Positions 1 through 10,721 of a DNA stretch of 33,155 bases are shown piece by piece. The first letter of the stretch is position 1; each line of letters opens with the position of its first letter. The stretch is from Paramacrobiotus richtersi (taxonomy: Eukaryota > Tardigrada > Eutardigrada > Parachela > Macrobiotidae), in the NCBI GenBank assembly GCA_034698045.1, contig JAQGAU010000249.1:1-33155 (forward strand), in the 5' to 3' direction. The translations under genes were made by a program, and so were the position numbers. The notes beneath the pieces were generated by a model. That model did no database searches. It was not told the origin of the DNA and saw only the letters and a program-made list of their open reading frames with translations.

Positions 1-1174
1 ACGGATCAAAGAAAACTTTAAAGATTGTTGAATTTTTTTAATATTTTTGGGTACCACCTTCTCTCTATGAAAGCTTTACATATATGTGTATGTAGCACAG
101 ACGCTCTAGCAAACAAAACCGAAACTGTGTCGAAATACGGCGAAGGACTCAGCTACATGTTTAATGTGCTTGCTCGTAGCTCGCTAGAAACAGACTAAAC
201 TTAAACCATGGGTTACTAGAGTACCTGTGAAACGCTGCTAAGGAGACGGTACGCAATCGTAACCTTGTACGTTTGTACGTACAAATACAACATACATCGC
301 AAATACGTTTCGACCTATGTTTTATGTCATAAATCGACTATACTTTCCTCACAAAAGCCTGAATTAATTCTAATTTGCCACTCAGCTCAAGATGTGCATG
401 ATACGCATCATACGCTACAATTATCAATGAAGCATATTCTTTTATGTAGTTTTGGATGAGGCATTTGCCAACCATGTGCGTTAAAAGAAGAACTTCCGAT
501 GCTGTAGCTCTCTTAGTGCTTTTTCGGAACAGGCGCTCTACGAGATCAACGACTGTTTAAGTTAGTGAACACAGGTTTATTGATAGACTGCCGTTACTAC
601 TTCCTGCAAGTCTGCAAGCACGATATGTTCATGCAGGCGTTTCAAAACACTTTATCGATTTTCCGTGCAGTGTCAATGAACTTTCGCATGCGTTTTCCAA
701 CGCGGCGGCTTAGAAACTGGTTCTGTGATCATGTGACTGAATGGCACAGTACATGGTGTACTGTGGTATCAGTGTGGTGCGGACCGTGCGGTTGCCTTTT
801 ACTGCCGGTTCTCGTAAGTCCTGACAACGCTTAACAACGTAAGTACCAAGACCTTGACTATCTCTTCACGTACGTTACGGTACGTACAGTAAGCAGACTG
901 TATGAATACTTCATATATTATGTACCTCATCTGTATATTGTGCTTACCTCAGATGTTCGTTTTCACTTTCCACGTTGAGCTATGGTTGTTCTTCTTGAAG
1001 GTATGCTGCTTTGTCGCCAAAGAGTTGTGATTTCTTGACATAGCTTAAATGATATTTTGTTCAAATTATCGTTTAGCTTAAACTGAACAAGTCAGCTAAA
1101 AGACCCCCGCGCGTCTACGGCAGTGTCTGCATGCCTGGATTTGTGGTGATACTGCGCGAGTTTCCGTTTCACAA
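1..1174. other. 5' flank of copy A, no gene supported
   Basis: I see no convincing gene here. An 89-codon open frame (565-834) has no recognisable motif or paralogue. Around 795-812 the stretch containing tactgccggttctcg resembles sequence upstream of copies B (about 4211) and C (about 7813), so at least the last 400 bp is probably the duplicated 5' flank of the TMEM151-like family. Several CAGTAC/GTAC-rich short runs occur near 870-900. Confidence 0.4.
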
Positions 1175-2992
1175 ATGCCAGAAACTGTAATTGAAATGTA
1201 CCCTGAGCCCAGCATCAACCGAACTTTAACTACACTGGAAAGTGGTGTGAACGCGAACATACCATCCACAATACGAACACAGGGCCAACCGGGACCCACA
1301 TTCGGTATCCCCGGATGGAATTCCGTCCATGATTCATCTTTGGTATCTACGTCTGCCTATATGTCATTCCACCATTCCATCGTCATCCGATGATCCGCCA
1401 TCATACAAGGAAGCCGTTTTCGGGGACAGGGATACCCACGAGCCATTACTATCCAAACCCGTCCCTTCACCGGCACGACCCCAGGAAACCCAACCATACA
1501 CGCGGATCGACGCTGCTTCACTGATTGTCAAGGATCCGCCACCTGATAAGGAAGAAGGAGTGGCGTGCTGCATTGGAGTTGTGGTGCGGGGGCTCTATGT
1601 TTTGGGAATAATATTCGGCATTCTCTTGATACAGTGGGAAAAACAGTTCCAGGCGAGCTTCGGCCCAAATCCCGACCGTTGGGATCAAAAACGATTCGGC
1701 CTGCGGGCGGGATTTGGTTGGACTTTGCTTGTTCTTGGTCTGCTGATGTATTTTTTTGATTGGTACCTGAGTTTTAAAAGTGTGGGCGAATGGAATGCTA
1801 AGGATCTGCCCGGACACTTGGAAATGGTTAAACGAGGTACGAGAGTTGACGGGCAGTTGAAGTTTCTTGAGAATATTACCAACTTTTTCGCGTAGCATAC
1901 AGACAGTTTAATCTACTAGTACAGTGTTGCTTTCCTTGCTGGTGAAATCTACTTTTCTCCACCAGACCGCTCGGCATTATTAACTTTAAACGCATTCATT
2001 TGACGTTTAACTCATGTGTAACGAATGTACAACGGCGGTCATGTAGCTCCAAAATCAAAGTTTTAGTGCTGATCAGATGATCTTCTATCTCAGCGCACAT
2101 ATTTTACCGGAGTAATGCGGATATCTTAATTATCTTGATTTGTTGGGGAATTACTGAGGTGCACTTGCGGTAGATATTAAATCCGTTTTACGTTTTACGA
2201 CCATTCTGGTCGTTTTCTCTTCTGCAGTCAGTGTATTTGTACTGGTTTCTCGGAACGTATTTCAGATAACAGCATATATAACGAATCTATTATCGGCATC
2301 TAAACGTCTTAAGCCTTTACATACACAATGCTAACGATGTTTTGGCAGCCCTAGACGAGAAGTATGTGTAGACTGTAAAGTAGACCGCTTACGTACAAGT
2401 GGACTTTACAGTTCCTCCACAAAACTGCCCATTCATGCAGCTAAAATTCCTACCTCATTCATGTGGTTTGTACATTTGCTTTGCAGGCACACCGAAGCTG
2501 ACCTGGTCTATGACGACGTTTAACCGCGACACCAGCACAGTCGTTGTGACGAATGCCGACGGATCCAGGAGAACAGAAGAGCGTAATGACAAAATCACCA
2601 CTTGGTCCGGAACCGAACGCTTTAACTTTTCCAAATGGACCGACATCAGTCCTCCGGACCAGATGGGCAGCCTGGGTGCCATTAACAGGATCACCTTCCG
2701 TTCGAAGTATGTTTTGGCCGATGAAGAAACCCATCGGGCCTATGAAACGCAGAAACAGGCGTTCATTGATGCCAACAAGGATAAAGGTCAAGAATACAGT
2801 ATTGAAGAAATCTTCGAGATCGACGGATTTTTGAAGAACGTGGAAACTGGTGAACCTCATCATTGTCTTTTAAATGGGTTTACGCTGTGTATCGTGTTTT
2901 TCGTGTTCGGTTGCTACTACCTGTGGCTATGTTGCGTTAACGCAAACACACGACGGCTGACATATACCTATGTTAAAGAGCTACGTATTTAA
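1175..2992 (+). CDS. TMEM151-like membrane protein, copy A (exon 1 frameshifted)
   Basis: Two exons: 1175-1836 and 2487-2992, with a 650-bp intron (donor GTACGA, acceptor TTTGCAG, phase 1). Exon 1 begins with the family start MPETVIEM, carries DPPSYKEAV (PPxY), then two membrane segments (VLGIIFGILLIQW and GFGWTLLVLGLLMYFF). Exon 2 holds the GTPKLTW start, the ITTWSGTERF and VLADEETHRAY motifs, and a third membrane segment near the C-terminus. The reading frame is broken: the start frame ends at 1393, and the frame with PPxY and the membrane segments is open from before 1329. Alignment with copies B and C puts a net 4-nt insertion within about 1361-1376. Splice sites and exon 2 are intact, so this is a recent lesion, a sequence error, or a gene that initiates internally (ATG at 1329). 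The TMEM151 assignment comes from motif order (TM-TM-linker-globular domain-TM-YxHxxxEL end), not from a search. Confidence 0.6.
1361..1376 (+). other. Frameshift site in copy A exon 1
   Basis: Between the conserved HDSS and SSxDPPSY segments copy A has 4 more bases than copies B and C (atgtcattccaccattcc against atgcttcacactcc). This shifts the frame by +1, so the conserved start is out of frame with the PPxY and membrane portion. Confidence 0.65.
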
Positions 2993-4099
2993 GTCGGTCT
3001 TCCATGTGGAAGCATTGCGCCGTCCTTTCGGTAAGAAGAGTTCGAACTCTTCCTGTCAAGCGCTGAACATTTAGCGCTGTCGTCGCACACCTTCAAGGGA
3101 CCATCAAACGACCGGTTTACTGTAAACCGAAGTGTAGAATGGCTTCAAGCTTCAAGAAACGTCAGCTGGTCGACTGTTTTCGTGTACACAATGAACACAA
3201 ATTAAACTTGTAAATCTGATAATTACAAAATGCAGTCATTCACGATAATCCGTCAGATACTAAGCGTCTGCTGTAGTTCTGAATGAAAAACATAACAGTC
3301 TGGGTTTGAGGTGGTGAGGCTGGTTGTTTTTTTGACATTTGACTTTTTACCTTGTAGTGTCTCCGTATGTGCTTGTGCACTTGTTTTTTGTGTCGGAGGC
3401 TTTTGCCCAATAAATTACAACTGGGTTTTGACTGTCTAATAAAACTGATACAAAAAAGATTTGTCAAAACATCACCGTCAGCATGTGTCTCAACCCGAAA
3501 GAACACTACATGAACTGTTCTGCGCCTCTGCACTTTAGAACAGTTACTTTACCCGCCGGACGTCACAGTTACCGACATTTTACTGGTACTGCTCAAGTTG
3601 AGAAGCTTCTCATCTCATACATTTACATACAATCTCAAAGAAAATGTAATTTTTTTGTGATACGGGAGCTTAGAGCAGTTTGTAAGCGATTGTGATGCAT
3701 GTAATTATAATACGTAACAGCAATTTCCGATCGGTACCTTTAATCAATAACAACAGGTCGTACAGCGCATGCAGATACCATAATGATATCTACTACTAGT
3801 TGCCGAGTACACAAAGTAAAATTAATTATAAATATTTAAGTCTCGTGACTGCGCATCTCGCAGCGATTTCCAAGTATACTTTGAGTAGATGTGTACGAAA
3901 TGGCGTCGAATTTATCGATCGGCCCAACAAGGGGAAAAACTGTTTTCTTGGCAGATGTTTATGGTTTTTGCCTGTTTATTTGTTAGCTGTGACAGACAGA
4001 CGCCGTAGTCAGACATCCTGCTGTATGCTGAATGAATGTATGTGCTCGGTAACTTTCCCGCTGCAACATTCAAAGTCGAACAAAGTGACGTTCCCGTGG
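2993..4099. other. Intergenic spacer A-B, part of a tandem duplication
   Basis: No gene seen. Much of this spacer has a diverged second copy between B' and C. For example the stretch near 3590 with tactgctcaagttgag recurs near 6914, the ccgtcagatactaagcg stretch near 3249 matches 6688, and the 3910-4090 stretch matches 7485-7690. An AATAAA at 3409-3414 could serve copy A but lies over 400 nt past the stop. Confidence 0.5.
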
Positions 4100-4115
4100 A
4101 TCGATTTTTTGCCGG
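4100..4115 (+). promoter_or_regulatory. Shared upstream motif, copy B
   Basis: The sequence atcgattttttgccgg lies 410 bp before the conserved start codon of copy B. Similar 16-mers stand at 366-399 bp before the starts of C, D and E. It could be a promoter element or simply the best-kept stretch of a duplicated flank. Confidence 0.25.
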
Positions 4116-4509
4116 CAGACAGCAGTGAGCTGATTCCCAACCACTTGCTGGGAAAACCAGGTTATTGCCCTTCGTTACAGCAACAGACAGGCGTGTACCA
4201 TGGTGGCATTCACTGCCGGTTCCCCGAGCCTCGCTTCCTACACTTTGAGCATGTACGGCCGACTGGGTTTGTCTGACGGAACGGGCTGTAATGTCAACTG
4301 CCACAAGATGTTTATTTTGCAGCGAAACTTGGTTTGTCATGCTTGAGTCCAGACTCAGTCGCTACGGATATTCCTTGATCCATAACCATGTTACTCTGAC
4401 TAATCTGGTGTATAGGCATCACATAATTTTGACGAAATAATCAGCCTTACTAAGCGCTCGTTCACTGGCTTGGATGGCTAACATGTCCGGAAAGAACCCC
4501 ACTGCAACA

Positions 4510-5947
4510 ATGCCAGATACTCTCAAAGAGATGCTGTCTGGGCTCAGCAGCCGACCCTTCACCACGCCGGGTTATGGTACAGACGAGATCCAATGGATAT
4601 CCACCACCGCCACACAGGGCACGTCGGGAACCCCGTTCGAATTCCCTGAACCGGATACAGACCATGATTCTTCCTTTGGACCTACTTTTGCCCAAACGAT
4701 TCACACTGCATCGTCGTCAACTGATCCACCATCATACAAAGAAGTAGTTTACGGGGAAAACGATGTCATTGAACCTTTATTACCCAGACCAGTCCCGTCT
4801 GCACCACCACACAAACCGGGCCCATCTGCACTACCACCGCCACAGGAAACGCAATCAACAACACATAGGGATGTTTCTGCGCTGATTGTCACTGATCCAC
4901 CGGAGGAGGAAGTGCAGTCATGTGATTGGCTGTGCATTCTGTGTAGTGCGCGGGTATTCGTTGTTGTGGGGATGATTGGCGGGATTCTGTTGGTGATTTG
5001 GGAACATGTGTATCAAGCGGGTTTCAGTGGCAAATATTTAGGCCACATTGAACGTAAAAGCTTGCAGTTTGGCATGCGAGAGGGATTTGGTTGGACGTTG
5101 ATTGTCCTGAGTTTTCTGGTTTATTTAGTTGATGGGTGTTTGACCTCCATGTGTTTAAGTGCATGGAAGTCCAAGGATCTGCTAGAACATCTGGAGAAGG
5201 TTAAACGAAGTAAGTTTTACATGCAGTGAATCCGTTGATTGTCGTCAGTATCTGGGCAACAGTAAAACCATGTTTTACCGCATAGCTTTCGGATGCCTTT
5301 ATGATTTGTTCGTTATCTTTCTGCGGCGATACAGAAATTCCGTTGTTTATCAGAGTTCGTTTGTAAATTATGTCAAGCTAAGGAACCGATATGTTCATAC
5401 AATAGCAAACTCAAGTGCTCCCGTCGTAGGTACGCCAAAACTAACGTGGCAGATGACCACGTTTAACCGTAACGCCCAAACAGCGGTAATCACCGATGCC
5501 GACGGATCAGTGCGGACGGAAGAGCGCAACGACAAAATCACTACTTGGACCGGAACCGAACGCTTCCACTTTACCAAGTGGGCTGACATCACTCCGGACC
5601 AAACGGGCAGCTTGGGGTCCATTAACAATATTACCTTTCATTCCAAGTTTGTTTTAGCCGATGAAGAGACAAAACGGGCCTATGGCGTGCAAAAACAGGC
5701 GTTCATTGATGCCCACAAGGATAAAGGTCAAGAATACAGCATCACAGAAATCTTCGAAATCGAGGGCTTTGAGAAGAAAATGGAAACTATCGGTCGATAT
5801 TCTACTGTGGTAAATCACAACACGTGCTGCATAGTGTTTGCCAGTTTTTGTTGCTATTATCCTTGGCATTGTTTCATCAGCGCTAGAAAAAAAACAGTCG
5901 CTTATACTCATATTAAAGAGCTGTTTTGTCTAGTTTGCTTAGTTTGA
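4510..5947 (+). CDS. TMEM151-like membrane protein, copy B
   Basis: Exons 4510-5209 and 5430-5947 (phase-1 intron of 220 bp, donor GTAAGT, acceptor CGTAG) give about 405 residues. The start at 4510 (MPDTLKEM) is preferred because all copies share it; an in-frame ATG at 4474 would add 12 residues. Seen: a Pro/Ser-rich N-terminus; DPPSYKEVVYGEND with PPSY at about residues 73-76; membrane segments at about 147-165 and 194-211; the exon junction at about 234; a globular part with ITTWTGTERF and FVLADEETKRAY; a third membrane segment at about 363-383; and a C-terminal YTHIKEL. The same order occurs in the TMEM151 family, whose function is poorly known. PPxY is a known ligand of WW domains such as those in NEDD4-type ubiquitin ligases, so regulated ubiquitination or trafficking is an inference. 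The last residues (FCLVCLV) differ from copy C because of a 1-nt insertion. The copy B and C exon 2 sequences are nearly identical. Confidence 0.75.
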
Positions 5948-5971
5948 TTAGTTGCGTTGGCGCACTCGAAC

Positions 5972-6333
5972 GGACGGACATCGGTCCTCCGGACCAGATG
6001 GGCAGCCTGGGTGCCATCAACAAAATCACCTTTCATTCGAAGTATGTTTTAGCCGATGAAGAAACCCATCGGGCCGATGAAACGCAGAAACATGCGTTCC
6101 TTGATGTCCACAAGGATAAAGGTCAGGAATACAGTACAGTATTGAAGAAATCTTTGAGGTCGAGGGATTCGAGAAGAACGTGGAAAGTATTGAACCACAC
6201 TCTTGGATTGTAGATACTTGTACGCTGTGTATCGCGTTTTTTCGTTTTTGGTTGTTACTATCTTTGGCTGTGCTGCGTAAGCGCAAACACACGAAGGCTG
6301 ACGCATACATATATTCAAGAGCTGTCCGTTTAA
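5972..6333 (+). pseudogene. TMEM151-like exon-2 fragment (B')
   Basis: This piece begins abruptly inside the exon-2 domain (TDIGPPDQMGSLGAIN) and runs to the equivalent of the normal stop (taa near 6332). It matches copy A (PPDQMGSLGAIN, ADEETHRA) better than copy B, which it directly follows. After GQEYS a 5-nt tandem duplication (tacagtacag) breaks the frame, and further shifts follow in the membrane-segment region. No exon 1, start or splice site belongs to it. I read it as the broken left edge of a tandem duplication, not a gene. Confidence 0.8.
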
Positions 6334-7047
6334 TTTTAAGCAATTTAAAAATTTATTCCTCTCACATTAATAGCGTTTGCGCACAAGACAACTACACATT
6401 GCGAAACGTTACGTAGTAAAACATCCAATCTATCTCGTTCAATTGGGTCTTTTGTATGGAAGTATTTCGCCGCTTTTACGTTTCGAACTGCGGTTGGGTC
6501 TTTGGAGGAGTTCGAAGTTCTCCAGTCAGACGCTTAGCATTTAGCGTAGTCGACCGCTCATTGATCATCAAAGCAGTGGAAAAGCAGATTGGTCAGTCAG
6601 AAACGTCAGCCGGTAAATAGTTTTCGTGTACAAAAAGTTAAACTAACAACCTGGTAATTACAGGTTACTGTACAGTAATTTGCGGTAATCCGTGAGACAC
6701 TAAACGCCTGTTCTGCATTTCTGAATTAAAAACCGCACTGTGTTCTGATTACATAATAGACTGATACAGAAAAGAGCATGCGCCTTACACTAACATGTAA
6801 ATACATAAAGAACTCTGTATCTGTTGCGAAGCACCTTTGTACCTCAGAACAGTTGCAGTACTGTACCCGGCGGACTCTGTAGACACAGACATCTTACTGG
6901 TACAATACAGTGTACTGCTCAAGTTGAGCAATTCATAAATCATCCCATACATTTCCGTACAGCTCTCTGAATGAAACTGAAATTTTAAAAGGGTGCTCAT
7001 AGTTGTTTGTGAGCGACTTACATACGGATATGATTTGAGTGGACGTG
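6334..7047. other. Spacer between B' and the mobile element
   Basis: No gene is visible. The sequence is a diverged copy of the region downstream of copy A (2993-3900), for example gaaacgtcagccgg near 6600 against gaaacgtcagctgg near 3158, and the cagttctgaatt-type stretch near 6715. It ends at the insertion point of the mobile element. Confidence 0.5.
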
Positions 7048-7465
7048 TGTAACCGGCAATTATGTCCCCCTCCGCCAAAATGTCCCCCTGGGTCCAGAAT
7101 AAGTGCCCTACCCGGATATTATTTCCCGGCAAAAATGTCCACCTTATAGAACGCATTCTCCCGTTCCCCTGATCCGATTTCGTCCGATTTTTTGTTCCGG
7201 CAATAATGTCCCCCCGGAACCAAAATGTGCATGTCGAAGGAAATTTTGACCGGGTCTGTTTCTGCTGCTTTGCCAGGCACGTAAAACGAAGCCGTAAATA
7301 TTATCCGGAGGGCAGCGTTTCCGTTCTGGGGGGACATTATTGCCGGTGAAAAATATCCGGGGCTAAAAACACAAGAAACTTCACTGAAATACTGTTCCCC
7401 AAGGGGGACATTATTGCCGGACCGGGGGGACATTTTGGCAGAGGGGGACATTATTGCCGGTTACA
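7048..7465. mobile_element. Non-autonomous inverted-repeat element (MITE-like)
   Basis: The 418-bp block starts tgtaaccggcaattatgtcc and ends with its near-perfect inverse, ggacattattgccggttaca. The outer inverted repeat is well matched over about 45 bp (7048-7093 with 7420-7465) and continues weakly to about 65 bp. The motif ccggcaataatgtccccc or its inverse recurs inside (7197-7216, 7328-7346, 7403-7420), giving nested inverted repeats. Flanks gacgtg (7042-7047) and gatgtg (7466-7471) look like a 6-bp target duplication with one change. The paralogous locus near 3890 (ttgagtagatgtgtacg) lacks the block and serves as an empty site. No transposase is encoded; an open frame through it on the minus strand is low-complexity repeat translation. 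Superfamily is not assigned. Confidence 0.8.
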
Positions 7466-7471
7466 GATGTG

Positions 7472-8090
7472 CGCGACATCACTTTAAAATTATCGATCGT
7501 TCGAATACGGAAAAAACTGTTTTCCTGGCACACACTTGCGGTTCTTGCCTGTTCATATTACTAGATGTGGCAGGGAAGAAAGCTGCCTGTAGCCAGACAT
7601 CCTGGTGCATGCTGAAATAGCGAAGTTAAATGTGCTCGGTGACTCTTCCCCCTTGCAGCATTCAAAGTCGCACAAACTGACGTTCGCGTGCATCGATTTC
7701 TTGTCTGCACCGCATTATTGAGTTGGTGTTCCAACCGCTGGATGGGAAAGCCAGGTTACTGCACGTCGCTGCAGAAACAGGCAGGCCTGTCTCATGGTGT
7801 TTCATCGTGTCTTATTGCCGGTTTCTCGAGCATTGCTCCCTACCCTCTGAGCACGTACTGCTGACTGCGTTTTTCTGCCGGAACAAGCTATAATGTGAAC
7901 TGCAACAAAATGTTTATTCCACAGCGGAACTTGGTTGTCCTGCATGAGCCCAGACATATTTGTTACGGATGATCCTTGATCTGTCGCTATGTTACCCATT
8001 GTGAAATACTGACGAAGTAAATCAGCCCTACTAAGCGCTCGTTCCCTTGCTTGGATTGCTAACATGTACGGGAAAAACCCCACTGTAGGA
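7472..8090. other. 5' flank of copy C
   Basis: No gene is visible. This is the paralogue of the copy B upstream region (about 3900-4509), with conserved stretches such as gtgctcggtgactcttccc, cattcaaagtcgcacaaac and actaagcgctcgtt. The start-proximal 60 bp is especially close to that of copy B. Confidence 0.5.
7692..7707 (+). promoter_or_regulatory. Shared upstream motif, copy C
   Basis: The sequence atcgatttcttgtctg lies 399 bp before the copy C start. It keeps the ATCGATT core of the motif in B, D and E but has diverged in the GCCGG half. Confidence 0.2.
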
Positions 8091-9781
8091 ATGCCTGATA
8101 CTGTCTTAGAGATGCAGTTCGCGCCCAGCAACAGCCGAACCTTCACCATCCCGGGTAGTGATGCAGAGGGGATCCACTGGATATCCACCACAGCAACACA
8201 AAGCCCTCCGGGAATCGGGTTCGGCTTCCCTGAACCGGATACAGACCATGATTCTTCCTTTGGACCCACGTTTGCCCGTATGCTTCACACTCCATCGTCA
8301 TCAAATGACCCACCATCATACAAAGAAGTGGTTTACGGGGAAACCGATATTATCGAACCTTTATTACCCAGACCGATCCCGTCTGCACCACCACCCAAAC
8401 CGGTCCCGTGTGCATCACCACCACCACGTGAAACGCAACCAACAACGCATAGGGATGTTTCTGCGCTGATTGTCAGTGATCCGTTGGAGGAGGAAGCGCA
8501 GCCAGGCAGTTGGACTTTGCTGTTCTCTATGTTTCTGTGTATCATGCGGGTATGCGTTGTTATCGGGATAGTTACCGGGATTTTGTTGGTGCTTTGGGAA
8601 AAGCATTACCAAGCGAGTTTCGACGCCAGTTATGTGAATAGCATTGGTCGGAAACGCTTAAAATTTGGCCTACGAGAAGGATGTGGTTGGACCTTGATTG
8701 TCCTGAGCTCACTGGCTTATTTGACGGATGGGTTTTTGGGTTTCATGTGTTTACTTGCATGGAAGTCTAAGGATCTGCTCGAACATTTGGAGAAGGTTAA
8801 ACGGGGTAAGTTGTACGAGCAGTATATCAAATTTTTTTGATTGCCGTCAGGATCTGGGCAATAGTAAAACCATGTTTTACAGCACAGCTTTCGGACACCA
8901 TTATGATTGGCTGAATATCTTTCTACAAGGATGGGAAAATTTTGTTGTTTATCAGCATTTGTATGAAAATGTTTGTTTAAGCAGAATAAGCGATACCGGT
9001 GCCACGGCCGCAAAAGTGGACACTGCTGTGTGACATTACTACTTTCAGTACTTTGTAATATACAGAAGTTTGTTACAATGCAATACTTTAGTAATTCGAC
9101 CATATTCAAAGAAGCTTGGCCCAGTGCGTACTTTTCCGTAAGGTGCCAAGTCGCAGAAAATAGGCATGTTGACTAGTATTCGAGCATAGATTCCGAGTGT
9201 GCCGTTAAAGACATGATGGATAGTGCCATAACACTGCGTGCGAGACAATACTAAAACCAATTAGTGCTCTCGTCGCAGGTACGCCCAAACTGACCTGGCA
9301 GATGACCACGTTTAACCGCGACGCCCAGACTGCGGTAATCACCGATGCCGACGGATCAGTGCGGACAGAAGAGCGCAATGATAAAATCACTACGTGGTCC
9401 GGAACCGAACGCTTCCACTTCGCCAAATGGGCTGACATCACTCCTGACCAAACGGGCAGCCTGGGTTCCATCAACAGTATTACTTTCCATTCGAAATTTG
9501 TTTTGGCCGATGTAAAGACCAAACGGGCCTATGACGCGCGAAAACGGGCGTTCATCGAAGCCCACAAGGAAAAAGGTCAAGAATACAGTATCACAGAAGT
9601 CTTCGAAATCGAGGGCTTTGAGAAGAAAATGGAAGCCACCGGCCGATATTCTTTTGTAGTAAATCAGTGCACGTTCTGCATTGTGTTTTGGAGTTTAGGT
9701 TGCTTTTATCCTTGGCTGTGCTTCATGTGCTCTAGCAAAAAAAGAATCGCTTATACTCATATTAAAGAGCTATTTGTCTAA
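8091..9781 (+). CDS. TMEM151-like membrane protein, copy C
   Basis: Exons 8091-8805 and 9279-9781 with a 473-bp phase-1 intron (GTAAGT..GCAG) encode about 405 residues. An in-frame ATG at 8064 would add 9. The N-terminus contains DPPSYKEVVYGETD, then a proline-rich run (PSAPPPKPVP) and SALIVSDPLEEEAQ before membrane segments CVVIGIVTGILLVLW and CGWTLIVLSSLAYLTDG. Exon 2 encodes GTPKLTWQMTTFNRDA, ITTWSGTERFHFAKW, a charged helix-like stretch (KTKRAYDARKRAFIEAHKEK), FEIEGFEKKM, a third membrane segment rich in Cys and aromatic residues, and a YTHIKELFV end. The intron shares a stretch with that of copy B (gtaaaaccatgttttac) but has about 250 extra bases. Copy C is the right-hand product of the tandem duplication that also produced B'. 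Confidence 0.75.
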
Positions 9782-10721
9782 TTTGCTAACAGCTGCCTAT
9801 TGACACGGTCCGCTTCGTTTTGTGTTCAGCTTGTGTGGACTAGTGAAAAAGCGGCAGCGTATAAAGCAGTTGATCTCTTCTGTCCTAGCGCAAAGAACTT
9901 GGAGTAGCTCTTTGACTTTGTAGACGTTTTTTTGCATGACCCGCGAAATATGCAGCTTGAATGATCGTTGCAATTCTGTCCGAACAAAGGCCGATATTGC
10001 ACTCGTATAGAAACTGAAGAATATGAAGTACGAATCTGGTTTCGTGGTCGGTAATCACTTTTCAAAGCGAATTAGGATCTCAAAACCAAACTCAAACTCA
10101 ACAGTACACGCAAAACAAATGGTACGAGGTTAATTACAATAGTTCTGCCCTTGGACGTGACTGGAAGTGCACTGTAGATGCGTACCGACGTAGACTGGCA
10201 AATTATACTTGAGGTAACCAGCTCGTACCTCGTCGCGAGATCGCGAACCTCCTAAAAGAGCCATTAAGATGGTAAACCGGAACGAGCTTCCTGGAACATC
10301 TCATCCATGCTACGACAATATCAAGATGCCGTCGACTCCTACGATCGTCAGGCCATGTGAGAATGCGAACGCAAACGAGACAGGGCGCGCTAATTAGGAT
10401 GTTTTTCAAAGCAGCTAGGCTTTACGTAGCAGTACTTTTGGATTAAGCCGAAACCCTCTGCTAACCTGAAACATCAGTTTCTCGTTGCTGGTCTAATCCA
10501 AGACGGAAACGCTGCCGGCTCCTCGGAAGCCATTAGTTTCCTCTGACACCAAACGTTCATTTCCGGTAAGGATGTGACAAACCGCATCGTGATCCCTGCT
10601 GGATGGCAATCTGTCCCTCTAGTTCGTGTTGCATAAGAACAGCTACGCTAGGAGTTGCATTTTTTCCTTACACTTTGTAAAATTTGAAGTCGCTCGACTG
10701 ACGCAATCCCGTACCGGTACA
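9782..10721. other. Spacer between copy C and GPCR 1
   Basis: I find no supported gene in these 940 bp on either strand. Minus-strand open frames (9826-10065, 10203-10409) show no family motif. A TATA-like gtataaagc at about 9858 lies too far from the GPCR to be assigned. Confidence 0.35.

Larger units (their letters stand above)
2637..9800 (+). repeat. Two tandem segmental-duplication units in the A-C block
   Basis: Unit 1 runs from inside copy A exon 2 (about 2637) to just past copy B (about 5965). Unit 2 runs from B' (about 5972) to just past copy C (about 9790). Exon-2 tail, spacer, exon 1, intron and exon 2 follow in the same order in both. The units are about 3.3 and 3.8 kb; the difference is explained largely by the 418-bp mobile element and a longer intron in C. 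Boundaries were estimated by eye. Confidence 0.65.

Noticed and set aside
2459-2863. Long minus-strand open frames opposite exon 2 of the TMEM151-like copies (also 5395-5628, 9205-9522, 20352-20756)
   Set aside because: They mirror the conserved plus-strand coding exon in every copy and show no motifs, start context or splice signals of their own.
7119-7451. 110-codon minus-strand open frame with repeated MSPS/MSPR-type peptides
   Set aside because: It lies wholly inside the inverted-repeat element and translates its repeated ggggacattatt motif; no transposase signature.
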